Assembly: GCA_021826605.1 (NCBI GenBank)
Contig: JAKAZF010000040.1
Span: forward strand, 1 to 10,847
DNA from: Planctomycetota bacterium
Lineage (GTDB): Bacteria > Planctomycetota > Phycisphaerae > WQYP01
Direction of reading: 5' to 3'
Length of the DNA: 10,847 nucleotides
The stretch's first letter is position 1, and every line of letters starts with the position of its first letter. The notes beneath the pieces are model-generated. The model was not told the DNA's origin. It made no database searches and saw nothing but the letters and a program-made list of their open reading frames with translations. Positions 4,569 through 10,847 of this stretch are shown here, one piece after another. The position numbers were made by a program, and so were the translations under genes.

Positions 4569-5576
4569 ATGAGTGATATGAAGCGAGATTTTTACGAGGT
4601 GCTGGGGGTTGGTAAATCCGCGGGGGCGGATCAGATTAAGACGGCGTATCGCAGGCTGGCACGAAAGTTTCATCCCGATGTCAATAAAAATGACAAATCC
4701 GCGGAGTCTAAGTTTAAGGAAGTGCAGGAGGCGTACGATATTCTAAGCGACTCCAAAAAGCGGCAGGCTTATGATCAGTTCGGCCATGCGGGGGTCAGCA
4801 GTGCCGCCGCCGCAGAAGCCGCCGCTGCTGCGGCTGCGGGCGGATCGACGCGGGACGGGTCGGCCTTCCGTTATTCCCGGCGCACTCCGGGCGGTGGAAC
4901 GGTGGATTTCGGCGACGTTGATCTCAATGACCTTTTTGAAACGATGCGGGGACGCCGGCGCAAAAATCCGCGGGGTGGCGTGGCATCACCATTTGCCGCG
5001 GAAGCAACGGATATCCCCGAAGCGGCCGGAACGGATATTGTGCATCATGTGACCTTGAGTTTTGAACATGCGGCCCGGGGCACGACGCTGGATTTGCGAT
5101 TTGACGCGGCGAGCCGGGCCTTTTCAGAAACCATCAGCGTGAAAATTCCGCCGGGGGTTGATGAAGGCTCCAAGGTGCGGGTACGGGGAAAGGGGCAACC
5201 GTCCATGATGGGCAGCAGCCGGGGAGATCTGGTTATTATTACGCATGTTACGCCGCACCCCTACTTTACGCGTGCCGGGCATGATGTGGTGCTCGAATTA
5301 CCGCTAAGTACGTCGGAAGCGGCGGTGGGTACGACCGTGCGCGTGCCGACGTTGGATGGCCCGGTGGAATTGCGGGTGCCGCCGGGAATTAATTCCGGAA
5401 AAAAATTGCGAATTAAGGGGCGGGGAATACCCGGAAAGGACGGGATGAAAGGCGATCAATTATGTCGCATTGTATTGCTGTTGCCGGATGCATTAACGGA
5501 TCCTGAAAAGACGGCATTGGCGGCAATGGACAAAGCGCACAATTTTGATGCTCGCCGCACTGTGGTCTGGAAATAG
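4569..5576 (+). CDS. DnaJ/CbpA-type co-chaperone without zinc finger
   Basis: This 335-residue type-II J-domain protein stimulates the ATPase of an Hsp70 (DnaK) and hands it unfolded clients. The J domain spans about residues 7-72 with the essential HPD at 35-37. It is followed by an alanine-run linker (79-90) and a Gly/Arg-rich disordered stretch to about 150. The two C-terminal substrate-binding beta-domains then follow (from GTDIVHHVTLSFEHAARG, and VTPHPYFTRAGHDVVLELPL). The CxxCxGxG zinc-finger repeats of true DnaJ are absent, so CbpA or DnaJ-class-B is the better name. The start is uncertain. GGAG at 4551-4554 lies 14 bases before ATG 4569, which is long; ATG 4578 gives MKRDFYEVLG, the usual family start. 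A mini-frame, MYWYE (4559-4576), overlaps the start region. A membrane-protein gene follows 88 bases downstream on the same strand. Confidence 0.95.
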   Translation: MSDMKRDFYEVLGVGKSAGADQIKTAYRRLARKFHPDVNKNDKSAESKFKEVQEAYDILSDSKKRQAYDQFGHAGVSSAAAAEAAAAAAAGGSTRDGSAFRYSRRTPGGGTVDFGDVDLNDLFETMRGRRRKNPRGGVASPFAAEATDIPEAAGTDIVHHVTLSFEHAARGTTLDLRFDAASRAFSETISVKIPPGVDEGSKVRVRGKGQPSMMGSSRGDLVIITHVTPHPYFTRAGHDVVLELPLSTSEAAVGTTVRVPTLDGPVELRVPPGINSGKKLRIKGRGIPGKDGMKGDQLCRIVLLLPDALTDPEKTALAAMDKAHNFDARRTVVWK

Positions 5577-5664
5577 TGCGCTCCGACTGGCGGAGACCTG
5601 CGGGTGGTTAATGGGCGCGGCGGAACTTGGTGGGCGTAAACGGTGGCATTCGTGAGGAAGTGTC

Positions 5665-6012
5665 ATGGCAGGAACTTTCAGGGGTTTTACGAGTTATTTT
5701 ACCGGCGCGGTTTTGGCCGCGGCAAGTGCGGCACGATCCGCGGTGCCATTGCAGCCGAAAATTTCGCCGGCCGCACCGGTGCTTCATTCCGCCCGCACGG
5801 CGTCCAGTCTGGCGCAATTACTGATCTTGGTTTTTTTTCTAATTGTACTGTTTATCTTTCTGGTAAGCCTGCTGGTGGCGATACGACGGATTATTTTACG
5901 TGGGCGAGCGGTGTCGCATGAAAAGACGGAACATGTTGATGCTTGGAGTCTGGCTGGTCGGCGGATCAAGACGCCCCCGGAATCGGAAGTTCCGGATGAG
6001 GAAGATGAGTAA
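5665..6012 (+). CDS. Small single-pass membrane protein, function unknown
   Basis: I do not recognise this 115-residue protein. It has a mildly hydrophobic N-terminal part (residues 10-24, Ala-rich) and one unmistakable membrane segment at about 49-73 (LAQLLILVFFLIVLFIFLVS). Next come a positively charged stop-transfer stretch (RRIILRGR, 74-81) and a hydrophilic tail ending in acidic residues (PDEEDE). The charge pattern puts the C-terminal tail in the cytoplasm. GAGGA at 5654-5658, six bases before the ATG, is a good ribosome binding site and decides this frame over the two overlapping ones. It lies 88 bases behind the dnaJ-like gene and may share its transcript; the hairpin CTCCG/CGGAG (5581-5585, 5591-5595) between them has no T-run. 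It converges with the next gene at only eight bases. Confidence 0.75.
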   Translation: MAGTFRGFTSYFTGAVLAAASAARSAVPLQPKISPAAPVLHSARTASSLAQLLILVFFLIVLFIFLVSLLVAIRRIILRGRAVSHEKTEHVDAWSLAGRRIKTPPESEVPDEEDE

Positions 6013-6020
6013 CTTTCGAC

Positions 6021-6812
6021 TTATTTCCCCGCAGGAGCAGGGAAAGCTGCCATGACCGGCGGAGTCGCCGGGGCACTGCGACTGGCTTCCATGGTCGCCT
6101 GCGCTTCGAGAATGTGCAATTCCATATCCTTTTCAAGGTTGGTCCATGTTGTCACCGTTCCGCGTTTGATATCGTCGGTGGTACGGTCAATCGCCGCCGC
6201 CAGAAGATTCAATTGATTGGCGCGATGCAGCACAGCCTTGGTGGTTATGCCGGGCCGATTCAGGTGCAGGAGCCTGGTGCCATCGACTTTCCATGCACCG
6301 GCGTTTCGGCGGACAAAAATCACCTGTGCCTTGCCGGTAGAGGAAGCGGGAAAGGTCACCTCGGCAGTGGTACGATGCGCGACATGATGGATGCGAATGA
6401 CTGCCTTGGGAAGCAGCGCCAGAAGCCGATCCATGCTGGCATCAATGGAACCAAACGCGACATCCATGCCGGCGGGCGGGTTCCCAAGTTTGGCCACGAT
6501 TACCTTGCTAAAATGCTCGCTGGCAGCGGAAATATGGGCAAACGCCACAACCGCGGCCTGACGCGCGTGTCCCTTAACTATGATACATTGTCGGATAGAT
6601 TTGCTGTCGCCCGCTTTAATTGCCAATGCGAGAGTTCTAATTGCCGTGATGGGCGTGGCAAACCGCGCATCCATACGGTAGGGTGCGGCGTTGCGGGTGG
6701 TTGCGGGAGCGGTTGCGGTGGTGGGGCCGATTTCAGGTGTCGTGGCCAAGGTGGCGGTAGCAGTGACAAATACCGTCGCGGCGATGACACCACGCAAATA
6801 ATCTGTGAGCAT
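6021..6812 (-). CDS. Exported protein of unknown function
   Basis: This 263-residue protein starts with a typical signal peptide. It has few charges (MLTDYLR), a hydrophobic core (GVIAATVFVTATATLA) and probable cleavage near residue 24, followed by a Thr/Pro/Ala-rich linker to about 40. The mature part is mixed alpha/beta. It has a helical segment around 52-100 (AIRTLALAIKAGD...), a short beta region near 145-180 with an AWKVDGTRLL motif reminiscent of NTF2-like or lumazine-binding folds, and a final helix. I cannot name a family. The start at 6812 is supported by GAGGA seven bases upstream; the frame stays open for 52 more codons, but those residues do not look like protein. Its complement contains an open frame (6114-6911), which is rejected as Cys/His-rich shadow sequence. 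A cytochrome, enzyme or lipoprotein motif is absent. Confidence 0.82.
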   Translation of the reverse strand: MLTDYLRGVIAATVFVTATATLATTPEIGPTTATAPATTRNAAPYRMDARFATPITAIRTLALAIKAGDSKSIRQCIIVKGHARQAAVVAFAHISAASEHFSKVIVAKLGNPPAGMDVAFGSIDASMDRLLALLPKAVIRIHHVAHRTTAEVTFPASSTGKAQVIFVRRNAGAWKVDGTRLLHLNRPGITTKAVLHRANQLNLLAAAIDRTTDDIKRGTVTTWTNLEKDMELHILEAQATMEASRSAPATPPVMAAFPAPAGK

Positions 6813-6904
6813 GGGAAAATCCTCGCAAAAAGCCGCGTCCGTGCGTGGGTCTGCAAAACTACCAGGAGTCGAACGGGCCATAGAGCTGGTCACGTTTGCG
6901 CTCC

Positions 6905-7128
6905 CTTGTGACTTAACGCACAAGTCGGCATCAGATTGCATCGTGGAACAGAGCACTGGGCGTGGCAATCGCGCCCGGGGTGAGCCTCCTTTGCAAAAAT
7001 GCTCTGAAACCCACCAAGATAAACCCGGTGGCTTACCCGACGGGTAGAGGTGGCATGCCCGAATTTATTTGCACGCCCGTTCGTACATGCGAAAAAATCG
7101 TTCCTCCGTATTCGTACCGCCGCGCGGT
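6905..7128 (-). ncRNA. Hairpin-rich gene-free stretch, candidate leader or small RNA
   Basis: The 383-base gap 6813-7195 contains no supported gene but six inverted repeats. They are CTTGTG/CACAAG (6905-6910, 6919-6924), GGGCG/CGCCC (6958-6962, 6972-6976), CCACC/GGTGG (7011-7015, 7027-7031), TACCC/GGGTA (7034-7038, 7042-7046), GGCATGC/GCACGCC (7052-7058, 7071-7077) and ACCGC/GCGGT (7116-7120, 7124-7128). The fifth pairs only through a G-U on the minus strand and carries an A-C mismatch on the plus strand, which favours a minus-strand RNA lying between hpt and the exported-protein gene. It matches no riboswitch or housekeeping RNA that I recognise. Confidence 0.35.
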
Positions 7129-7195
7129 GGAAACCCGCAGCCGATTGGCAGCCCTGGCGATGAGAAATCAAAGTTAATTATGCGCGCCGGCAGGG

Positions 7196-7786
7196 TCATG
7201 GGGCACTGCGGCGGAACCGGGTATGCCGATGCCGGGCTGGAGGTGAACCTTCGAAAATACGGGGTTTGAGTACCGCGACATAAGGAAGGTTGCGATAATA
7301 GTGATTGTAATCCATGCCGTAGCCGACGACGAACTCATCAGGGATGTCAAAACCGAGAAAATCGGAGCAGAGGCCCTTTTGGATGGCCAGTGGCTTTCGC
7401 AACAGGGCGCAGGTTTGCACAGATTTTGCTCCGCGCTGCCGCATTAATGTGGAGACTGCAAGCAGGCTCTGCCCACTTTCCAAAATGTCATCGATAATCA
7501 GCACATGCCGGCTCTTGATCGGCAGCGATCCTGGAAACACAACCTTTGCGCCGCGACTGGTGGTGCGGCGGCCAGAATAGCTGGATACAACGACCACGTC
7601 GATGCGCATTTTCAGAGGTAGGCGGCGGATAAGATCGGCCATAAACATCAGCGACCCGGTCAATATGGGCACAATGACGATTTCGCGTTGGCCATAGGTG
7701 GCGGCGATATCTTGAGCCAGGGTGTTAACGCGCCGCGCGATGGCGGTGTGCGTGAGCAAGATGCGATCAATGTCATTGCTGTGCAT
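7196..7786 (-). CDS. hpt: Hypoxanthine phosphoribosyltransferase
   Basis: This enzyme transfers the phosphoribosyl group of PRPP to hypoxanthine or guanine, salvaging purines in the cytoplasm. The 196-residue protein shows the type-I phosphoribosyltransferase fold: the PPi-binding LTGS loop (42-45), the SSYSG flexible-loop region (68-72) and the PRPP-binding signature LIIDDILESGQSL (96-108). The base-specificity region follows, with KPLAIQK (131-137), FVVGYGMDY (152-160), and LPYVAVLKP. The basic tail from about 181 (SPPARHRHTRFRRSAP) is slightly longer than usual. The chosen ATG lacks a ribosome binding site. Upstream ATGs at 7864 and 7900 would overlap the preceding gene and add residues unlike the family, so translation probably depends on coupling to the upstream peptidase gene, whose stop is 40 bases away. 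It is the last gene of the gatB operon. Confidence 0.93.
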   Translation of the reverse strand: MHSNDIDRILLTHTAIARRVNTLAQDIAATYGQREIVIVPILTGSLMFMADLIRRLPLKMRIDVVVVSSYSGRRTTSRGAKVVFPGSLPIKSRHVLIIDDILESGQSLLAVSTLMRQRGAKSVQTCALLRKPLAIQKGLCSDFLGFDIPDEFVVGYGMDYNHYYRNLPYVAVLKPRIFEGSPPARHRHTRFRRSAP

Positions 7787-7826
7787 GTTGAAAGAATAAC
7801 CGCATCGGTATCGGATGGACAAGCGG

Positions 7827-9074
7827 CTAATGCGCGACGGTTTCGAGGGAGTTGGCGGCGGCATGATCACTGTGCGGGGATATAACCTTGACCCGCACAT
7901 GTTCCGGATGATTATCGCTAAGTCGGAAGCTGCCGATGATACGGGTACCGTCCGGCATGGTGCATGTAAGCCGGGGCAGACCGATTGTGGTCAGTGACCA
8001 TTTGCCGATCAGTGGGGCGTAGGTCGAAGCATGGCGAAGCAGATTGGGAGGCAGCCAAAGGCGCTTGGGAAAATGATAAACTTTCAAGGAGCCATCCTGC
8101 GCAGCGGTTAAAAAGGCCTGGGCGGACGGAAATTTTTGCCGCAGCGTATAGGCCCGCGCGAGAAAATTGGTGAGTGCTTCGGTCTGAACGCGGGCGAAAA
8201 GTTCGGCGGTGGCATTGGGCGGCATATTGAGCCAATATTTTTCCCAAAGCTTCTCAAAATCAGCGTCATTATTTCCGAATATTCTTTCCCATGCGGCTTC
8301 CGAGGACATTCCCTGCTTGAATAACCGCAAATAGGCGGTGAACGGACGGGCGTATCGGCCATGATTGGCGTAGGCGAGAAAATAAATCATCGACCAAGCT
8401 TCATCGTAGTTGGTCCCGATCAGGGCATCATTCCATTTTTTGTATGGCATCTTCCGCATGTTATGGATGGACATAAACAAGTCCATCGTCATTTCCTTTT
8501 TTATCCGCTGTTCACGATAGGGTGGAATCCAGCCGGTGACAAAACTTGATCCAGTAAACAGACCTTCACCGAAAAATTCCGCCAAGCCTTCATTCGCCCA
8601 AGGAGGTAGAAATGCGCGAAGAAATGCGAAGGTAAACTGATGAAAGGCCTCATGCTGCATAACATGCCAGCGCTGATGGTTGAGGTGGTTACTGCCGATT
8701 GCCATCAAACGCTCCCCCTGGCCGTCGACAATAAAGACGCCCGCGCTGCCAGGCATTCCACCATCGAGATAATATTCTGCGGAATCTTTGAAAATATAAA
8801 AGGGCTGCTTTTGTGTCACGTCGCCTCCGAAAATGTCATGCAGCCGCTCCTGATAAGCATTTGCGGCAAAATTCATTCGCAGCCATATCTGGCGAAGGGT
8901 TTTGAGGCTCACATCAGTATGAAACACATAAAATCCGGGAGCATTATAGATTTTCAAGTGGGTTGATCCCGAGTTGTCCTGCGGGAAGCTGGGCATGTCC
9001 GGTGCGTATCCCAGGGAGCAAATTGCTCCCAGCGTGATTATAATGTGCATGATCCATGATTTTGCTGCGGTCAT
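7827..9074 (-). CDS. Exported gluzincin-type metallopeptidase (DUF1570-like)
   Basis: This 415-residue protein begins with a signal-peptide-like segment (residues 1-24, core IMHIIITLGAICSLGYA), so it is probably exported or lipid-free periplasmic. The body is peptidase-like. HEAFH at 141-145 is the HExxH zinc-binding motif, and NEGLAEFFGE at 161-170 supplies the downstream Glu third ligand (probably E162), in the same arrangement as NEAISD in thermolysin. This is the pattern of the DUF1570/peptidase_MA-like proteins that are numerous in planctomycetes. A helical domain with repeated aromatic residues follows (about 195-320), then a roughly 90-residue beta-rich end (FRLSDNHPEHVRVKVISP). The ATG overlaps the gatB stop as ATGA, with GAAGGA eight bases upstream, so the two are translationally coupled. 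Peptidase activity and substrate are inferred from motifs only. Confidence 0.88.
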   Translation of the reverse strand: MTAAKSWIMHIIITLGAICSLGYAPDMPSFPQDNSGSTHLKIYNAPGFYVFHTDVSLKTLRQIWLRMNFAANAYQERLHDIFGGDVTQKQPFYIFKDSAEYYLDGGMPGSAGVFIVDGQGERLMAIGSNHLNHQRWHVMQHEAFHQFTFAFLRAFLPPWANEGLAEFFGEGLFTGSSFVTGWIPPYREQRIKKEMTMDLFMSIHNMRKMPYKKWNDALIGTNYDEAWSMIYFLAYANHGRYARPFTAYLRLFKQGMSSEAAWERIFGNNDADFEKLWEKYWLNMPPNATAELFARVQTEALTNFLARAYTLRQKFPSAQAFLTAAQDGSLKVYHFPKRLWLPPNLLRHASTYAPLIGKWSLTTIGLPRLTCTMPDGTRIIGSFRLSDNHPEHVRVKVISPHSDHAAANSLETVAH

Positions 9075-10594
9075 GCCTGTTTTCCTTCGCTCGCGTTGAG
9101 TTTCGCTTCCAGAATCTCGCCGACAAGTTTGGGATCGGCTTTGCCCTGGCTGGCTTTCATAACCGCTCCCCGCAAAAAGCCCAGAGAGGCCTGTTTTTTC
9201 TTCGGATTGTTTTTGTAATCATTGACCGCCTGTGGATTGGCGGCGAGAGCCTGCATGACCCAGGCTTCGGTCTGATTTTGATCCCGCACCTGCACCAGCC
9301 CCAGGGCCTGCGCCGCCTGCGCGGGATCGGTGCCGGAATGTTTCACGAGATGCTCAAAAACGGTAACCGCGGATGTAGCGCTGATACCGCCGGACTCAAC
9401 GAGCTGTGCCAGTTTTGCGTATTGCTCCGCGGTGACCGGCAAATCGCTGATCAGCACCGTGACGGCCTCGGCACTGGCCGCTTCATTGGCCATTTTTGCG
9501 GCCGGGCCTAAAAAGAGATTGGTCAGCCGACGTGGCGACGCGCCCAATGCCGCCGCGCGATCAAACAAATCCGCCACGGCACGCTCTTCGGTCAACGAGC
9601 ACGCCTCTTTGGCCGACATGCCGAACACTTCCTGATAGCGTTTCCGCCGCGCTATTGGCAGTTCCACCACGCCGGCACGAATGTCGTTCACCCATTGCGG
9701 TGCGACCTGCAATGGAACGAGATCCGGATCGGGGAAATAGCGGTAATCATGGGCTTCCTCCTTCTCCCGCTGCAGCAAGGTCATGCCCTTGTCATCATCC
9801 CAGCCGCGGGTGGATTTGCCCTGGCTTGGAGCGATTTCCGGATTGGCAAGAAATTCCCCCAACTGGCGCTGAATTTCATAAGCGCATGCGCGCTCCACCG
9901 CGCGGAAACTGTTGAGGTTTTTTACTTCTGTAATGGCCGTTTTGACGGTTTTTCCATGGTGATTAATATGAAGGTTGATATTGGGTTCAAAACGCATGTG
10001 TCCCTGCTGCATGATGCCGTGGGACACAGCCAGATACCGGCAAATCCGCCGAAGTTCTTCACCAAACAGGCGGGCTTCCTCCGGACTATTGAGGTCCGGC
10101 TCGGTGACAATTTCCAGCAGCGGAGTTCCCGCGCGATTCAAATCCACCAGCGATTCCGTCATCCCCGCTTCATGCAGCAGTTTGCCGGCATCTTCTTCCA
10201 AGTGTGCTCTGCGAATACGAACGGTTTTGACCGTACCGTCGGACAAGGGCAATTCAATGCTGCCGGGGCCGCAGAGGGGCTGATCGTATTGACTGATCTG
10301 ATAATTTTTCGGCAGATCGGGATAGAAATAGCTCTTGCGGTCCCATTTGGTCTGCGATGCGATCTGGCAGTTCAGGGCCAGGCCGACCATCATGGCCATT
10401 TCCACCGCCCGCTTGTTAATGACGGGCAACACTCCGGGCAAACCCAGAATAACCGGATCCACCTGCGCGTTGGGGTCGCCGCCGAAACCATTGGCGGCAC
10501 CGGTGAACATTTTTGATTGGGTAGCCAACTGGACATGGATTTCCATTCCAATCAGAACTTTGTATTGCGGTTCAGCGGCGGTGGTAGTGGTCAT
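9071..10594 (-). CDS. gatB: Aspartyl/glutamyl-tRNA amidotransferase subunit B
   Basis: GatB is the kinase/tRNA-binding subunit of GatCAB, which converts Glu-tRNA(Gln) and Asp-tRNA(Asn) to the amidated forms using ammonia delivered by GatA. The 507-residue length is typical. Signature segments are IGMEIHVQLATQSKMF (15-30), the GLPGVLPVIN loop (51-60), SYFYPDLPKNYQISQYDQP (88-106), HLEEDAGK (131-138), AGTPLLEIVTEPD (155-167) and DYRYFPDPDLVPL (283-295). The helical GatB/YqeY tail covers the last 150 residues or so and ends in a region rich in Lys and Ala. Its usual RCDANVS stretch reads RFEPNINLHI here. The start is ATG at 10594, with AAGGA seven bases upstream; a TTG at 10597 is less likely. 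No gatA or gatC is in the window. A small hairpin (GCGAC/GTCGC, 10633-10637 and 10643-10647) lies in the leader. The gene heads the operon with the peptidase and hpt. Confidence 0.98.
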   Translation of the reverse strand: MTTTTAAEPQYKVLIGMEIHVQLATQSKMFTGAANGFGGDPNAQVDPVILGLPGVLPVINKRAVEMAMMVGLALNCQIASQTKWDRKSYFYPDLPKNYQISQYDQPLCGPGSIELPLSDGTVKTVRIRRAHLEEDAGKLLHEAGMTESLVDLNRAGTPLLEIVTEPDLNSPEEARLFGEELRRICRYLAVSHGIMQQGHMRFEPNINLHINHHGKTVKTAITEVKNLNSFRAVERACAYEIQRQLGEFLANPEIAPSQGKSTRGWDDDKGMTLLQREKEEAHDYRYFPDPDLVPLQVAPQWVNDIRAGVVELPIARRKRYQEVFGMSAKEACSLTEERAVADLFDRAAALGASPRRLTNLFLGPAAKMANEAASAEAVTVLISDLPVTAEQYAKLAQLVESGGISATSAVTVFEHLVKHSGTDPAQAAQALGLVQVRDQNQTEAWVMQALAANPQAVNDYKNNPKKKQASLGFLRGAVMKASQGKADPKLVGEILEAKLNASEGKQA

Positions 10595-10827
10595 CAATCA
10601 ATCCTTCTTGCGATAATCAGCGGCTATCGGGCGCGACCCGTGGTCGCATGCTTATGGATGACATATTTTAATGGTTTTTCCGTGTCTTCTCCAGCGTGTG
10701 TAATCGAATCGTCCGCGATTGGGTGTAACTCCTATTGTTGGCGGTTTTGGGTTAGGATTAGAAGTGGAAGGTCGCCGTTGTGGCGGCCAAGGCCAAGGAT
10801 GCGGTAACGAATCAAGGAGGATTCACA

Positions 10828-10847
10828 ATGATCCGACAAATGGAAAT
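10828..10847 (+). CDS. Start of an unidentified gene, cut by the window end
   Basis: A near-perfect ribosome binding site, AAGGAGGA (10814-10821), lies six bases before an ATG that opens the frame MIRQME before the window ends. Six residues are too few to name a family. It is divergent from gatB, with 233 bases between the two starts (10595-10827) and no clearly matched promoter pair in that gap. Confidence 0.6.

Noticed and set aside
5581..5595. Intrinsic terminator after the dnaJ-like gene
   Set aside because: The five-pair hairpin is not followed by a T-run.
6114..6911. Plus-strand frame of 265 residues
   Set aside because: It is antisense to the exported-protein gene, rich in Cys, His and Gly, and has no ribosome binding site, whereas the minus frame has a signal peptide and good initiation site.
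9695..10516. Plus-strand frame of 273 residues
   Set aside because: It is antisense to gatB, which is fully conserved in sequence.

Overview
The window looks like a chromosomal segment of a free-living, fairly GC-rich bacterium. Its gene mix suggests a planctomycete or another PVC-group lineage: a GatCAB amidotransferase subunit, a DUF1570-like gluzincin peptidase behind it, small membrane or exported proteins with no recognisable function, and long non-coding stretches. This placement is an inference; no rRNA or marker phylogeny is available here.

Layout. Positions 1-2229 hold no convincing complete gene. They contain a promoter-like site (337-345), several inverted repeats, and, from about 780 to 2145, a mosaic of short-period repeats (7, 8, 9 and about 22 bp) punctuated by perfect GC-rich palindromes, with duplicated blocks of 101 bp and 53 bp. 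At 2230-2576 is a ribbon-helix-helix antitoxin gene followed, with a 4-base overlap, by a 26-codon scrap that looks like the two ends of a PIN-domain toxin joined by an internal deletion. This is an orphaned toxin-antitoxin locus. Convergent to it is dnaB, the replicative helicase (2583-3998, minus). A divergent 570-bp gap (3999-4568) holds a DnaA-box-like site, an adjacent palindrome and a cluster of hairpins that may be a structured RNA. A zinc-finger-less DnaJ/CbpA-type co-chaperone (4569-5576, plus) and a single-pass membrane protein (5665-6012, plus) follow, convergent with an exported protein of unknown function (6021-6812, minus).

Positions 6813-7195 are another gene-free stretch, rich in hairpins. 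The right third is a minus-strand operon read from right to left: gatB (9071-10594), an HExxH metallopeptidase-like gene coupled to it through an ATGA overlap (7827-9074), and hpt (7196-7786). A new plus-strand gene starts at 10828 behind a strong ribosome binding site and leaves the window at once.

The core genes serve DNA replication (DnaB), protein folding (DnaJ-type), tRNA-dependent amidation of Asp/Glu-tRNA (GatB) and purine salvage (Hpt). The accessory interest lies in the eroded toxin-antitoxin locus and the repeat mosaic. No complete novel defence or mobile system is visible.
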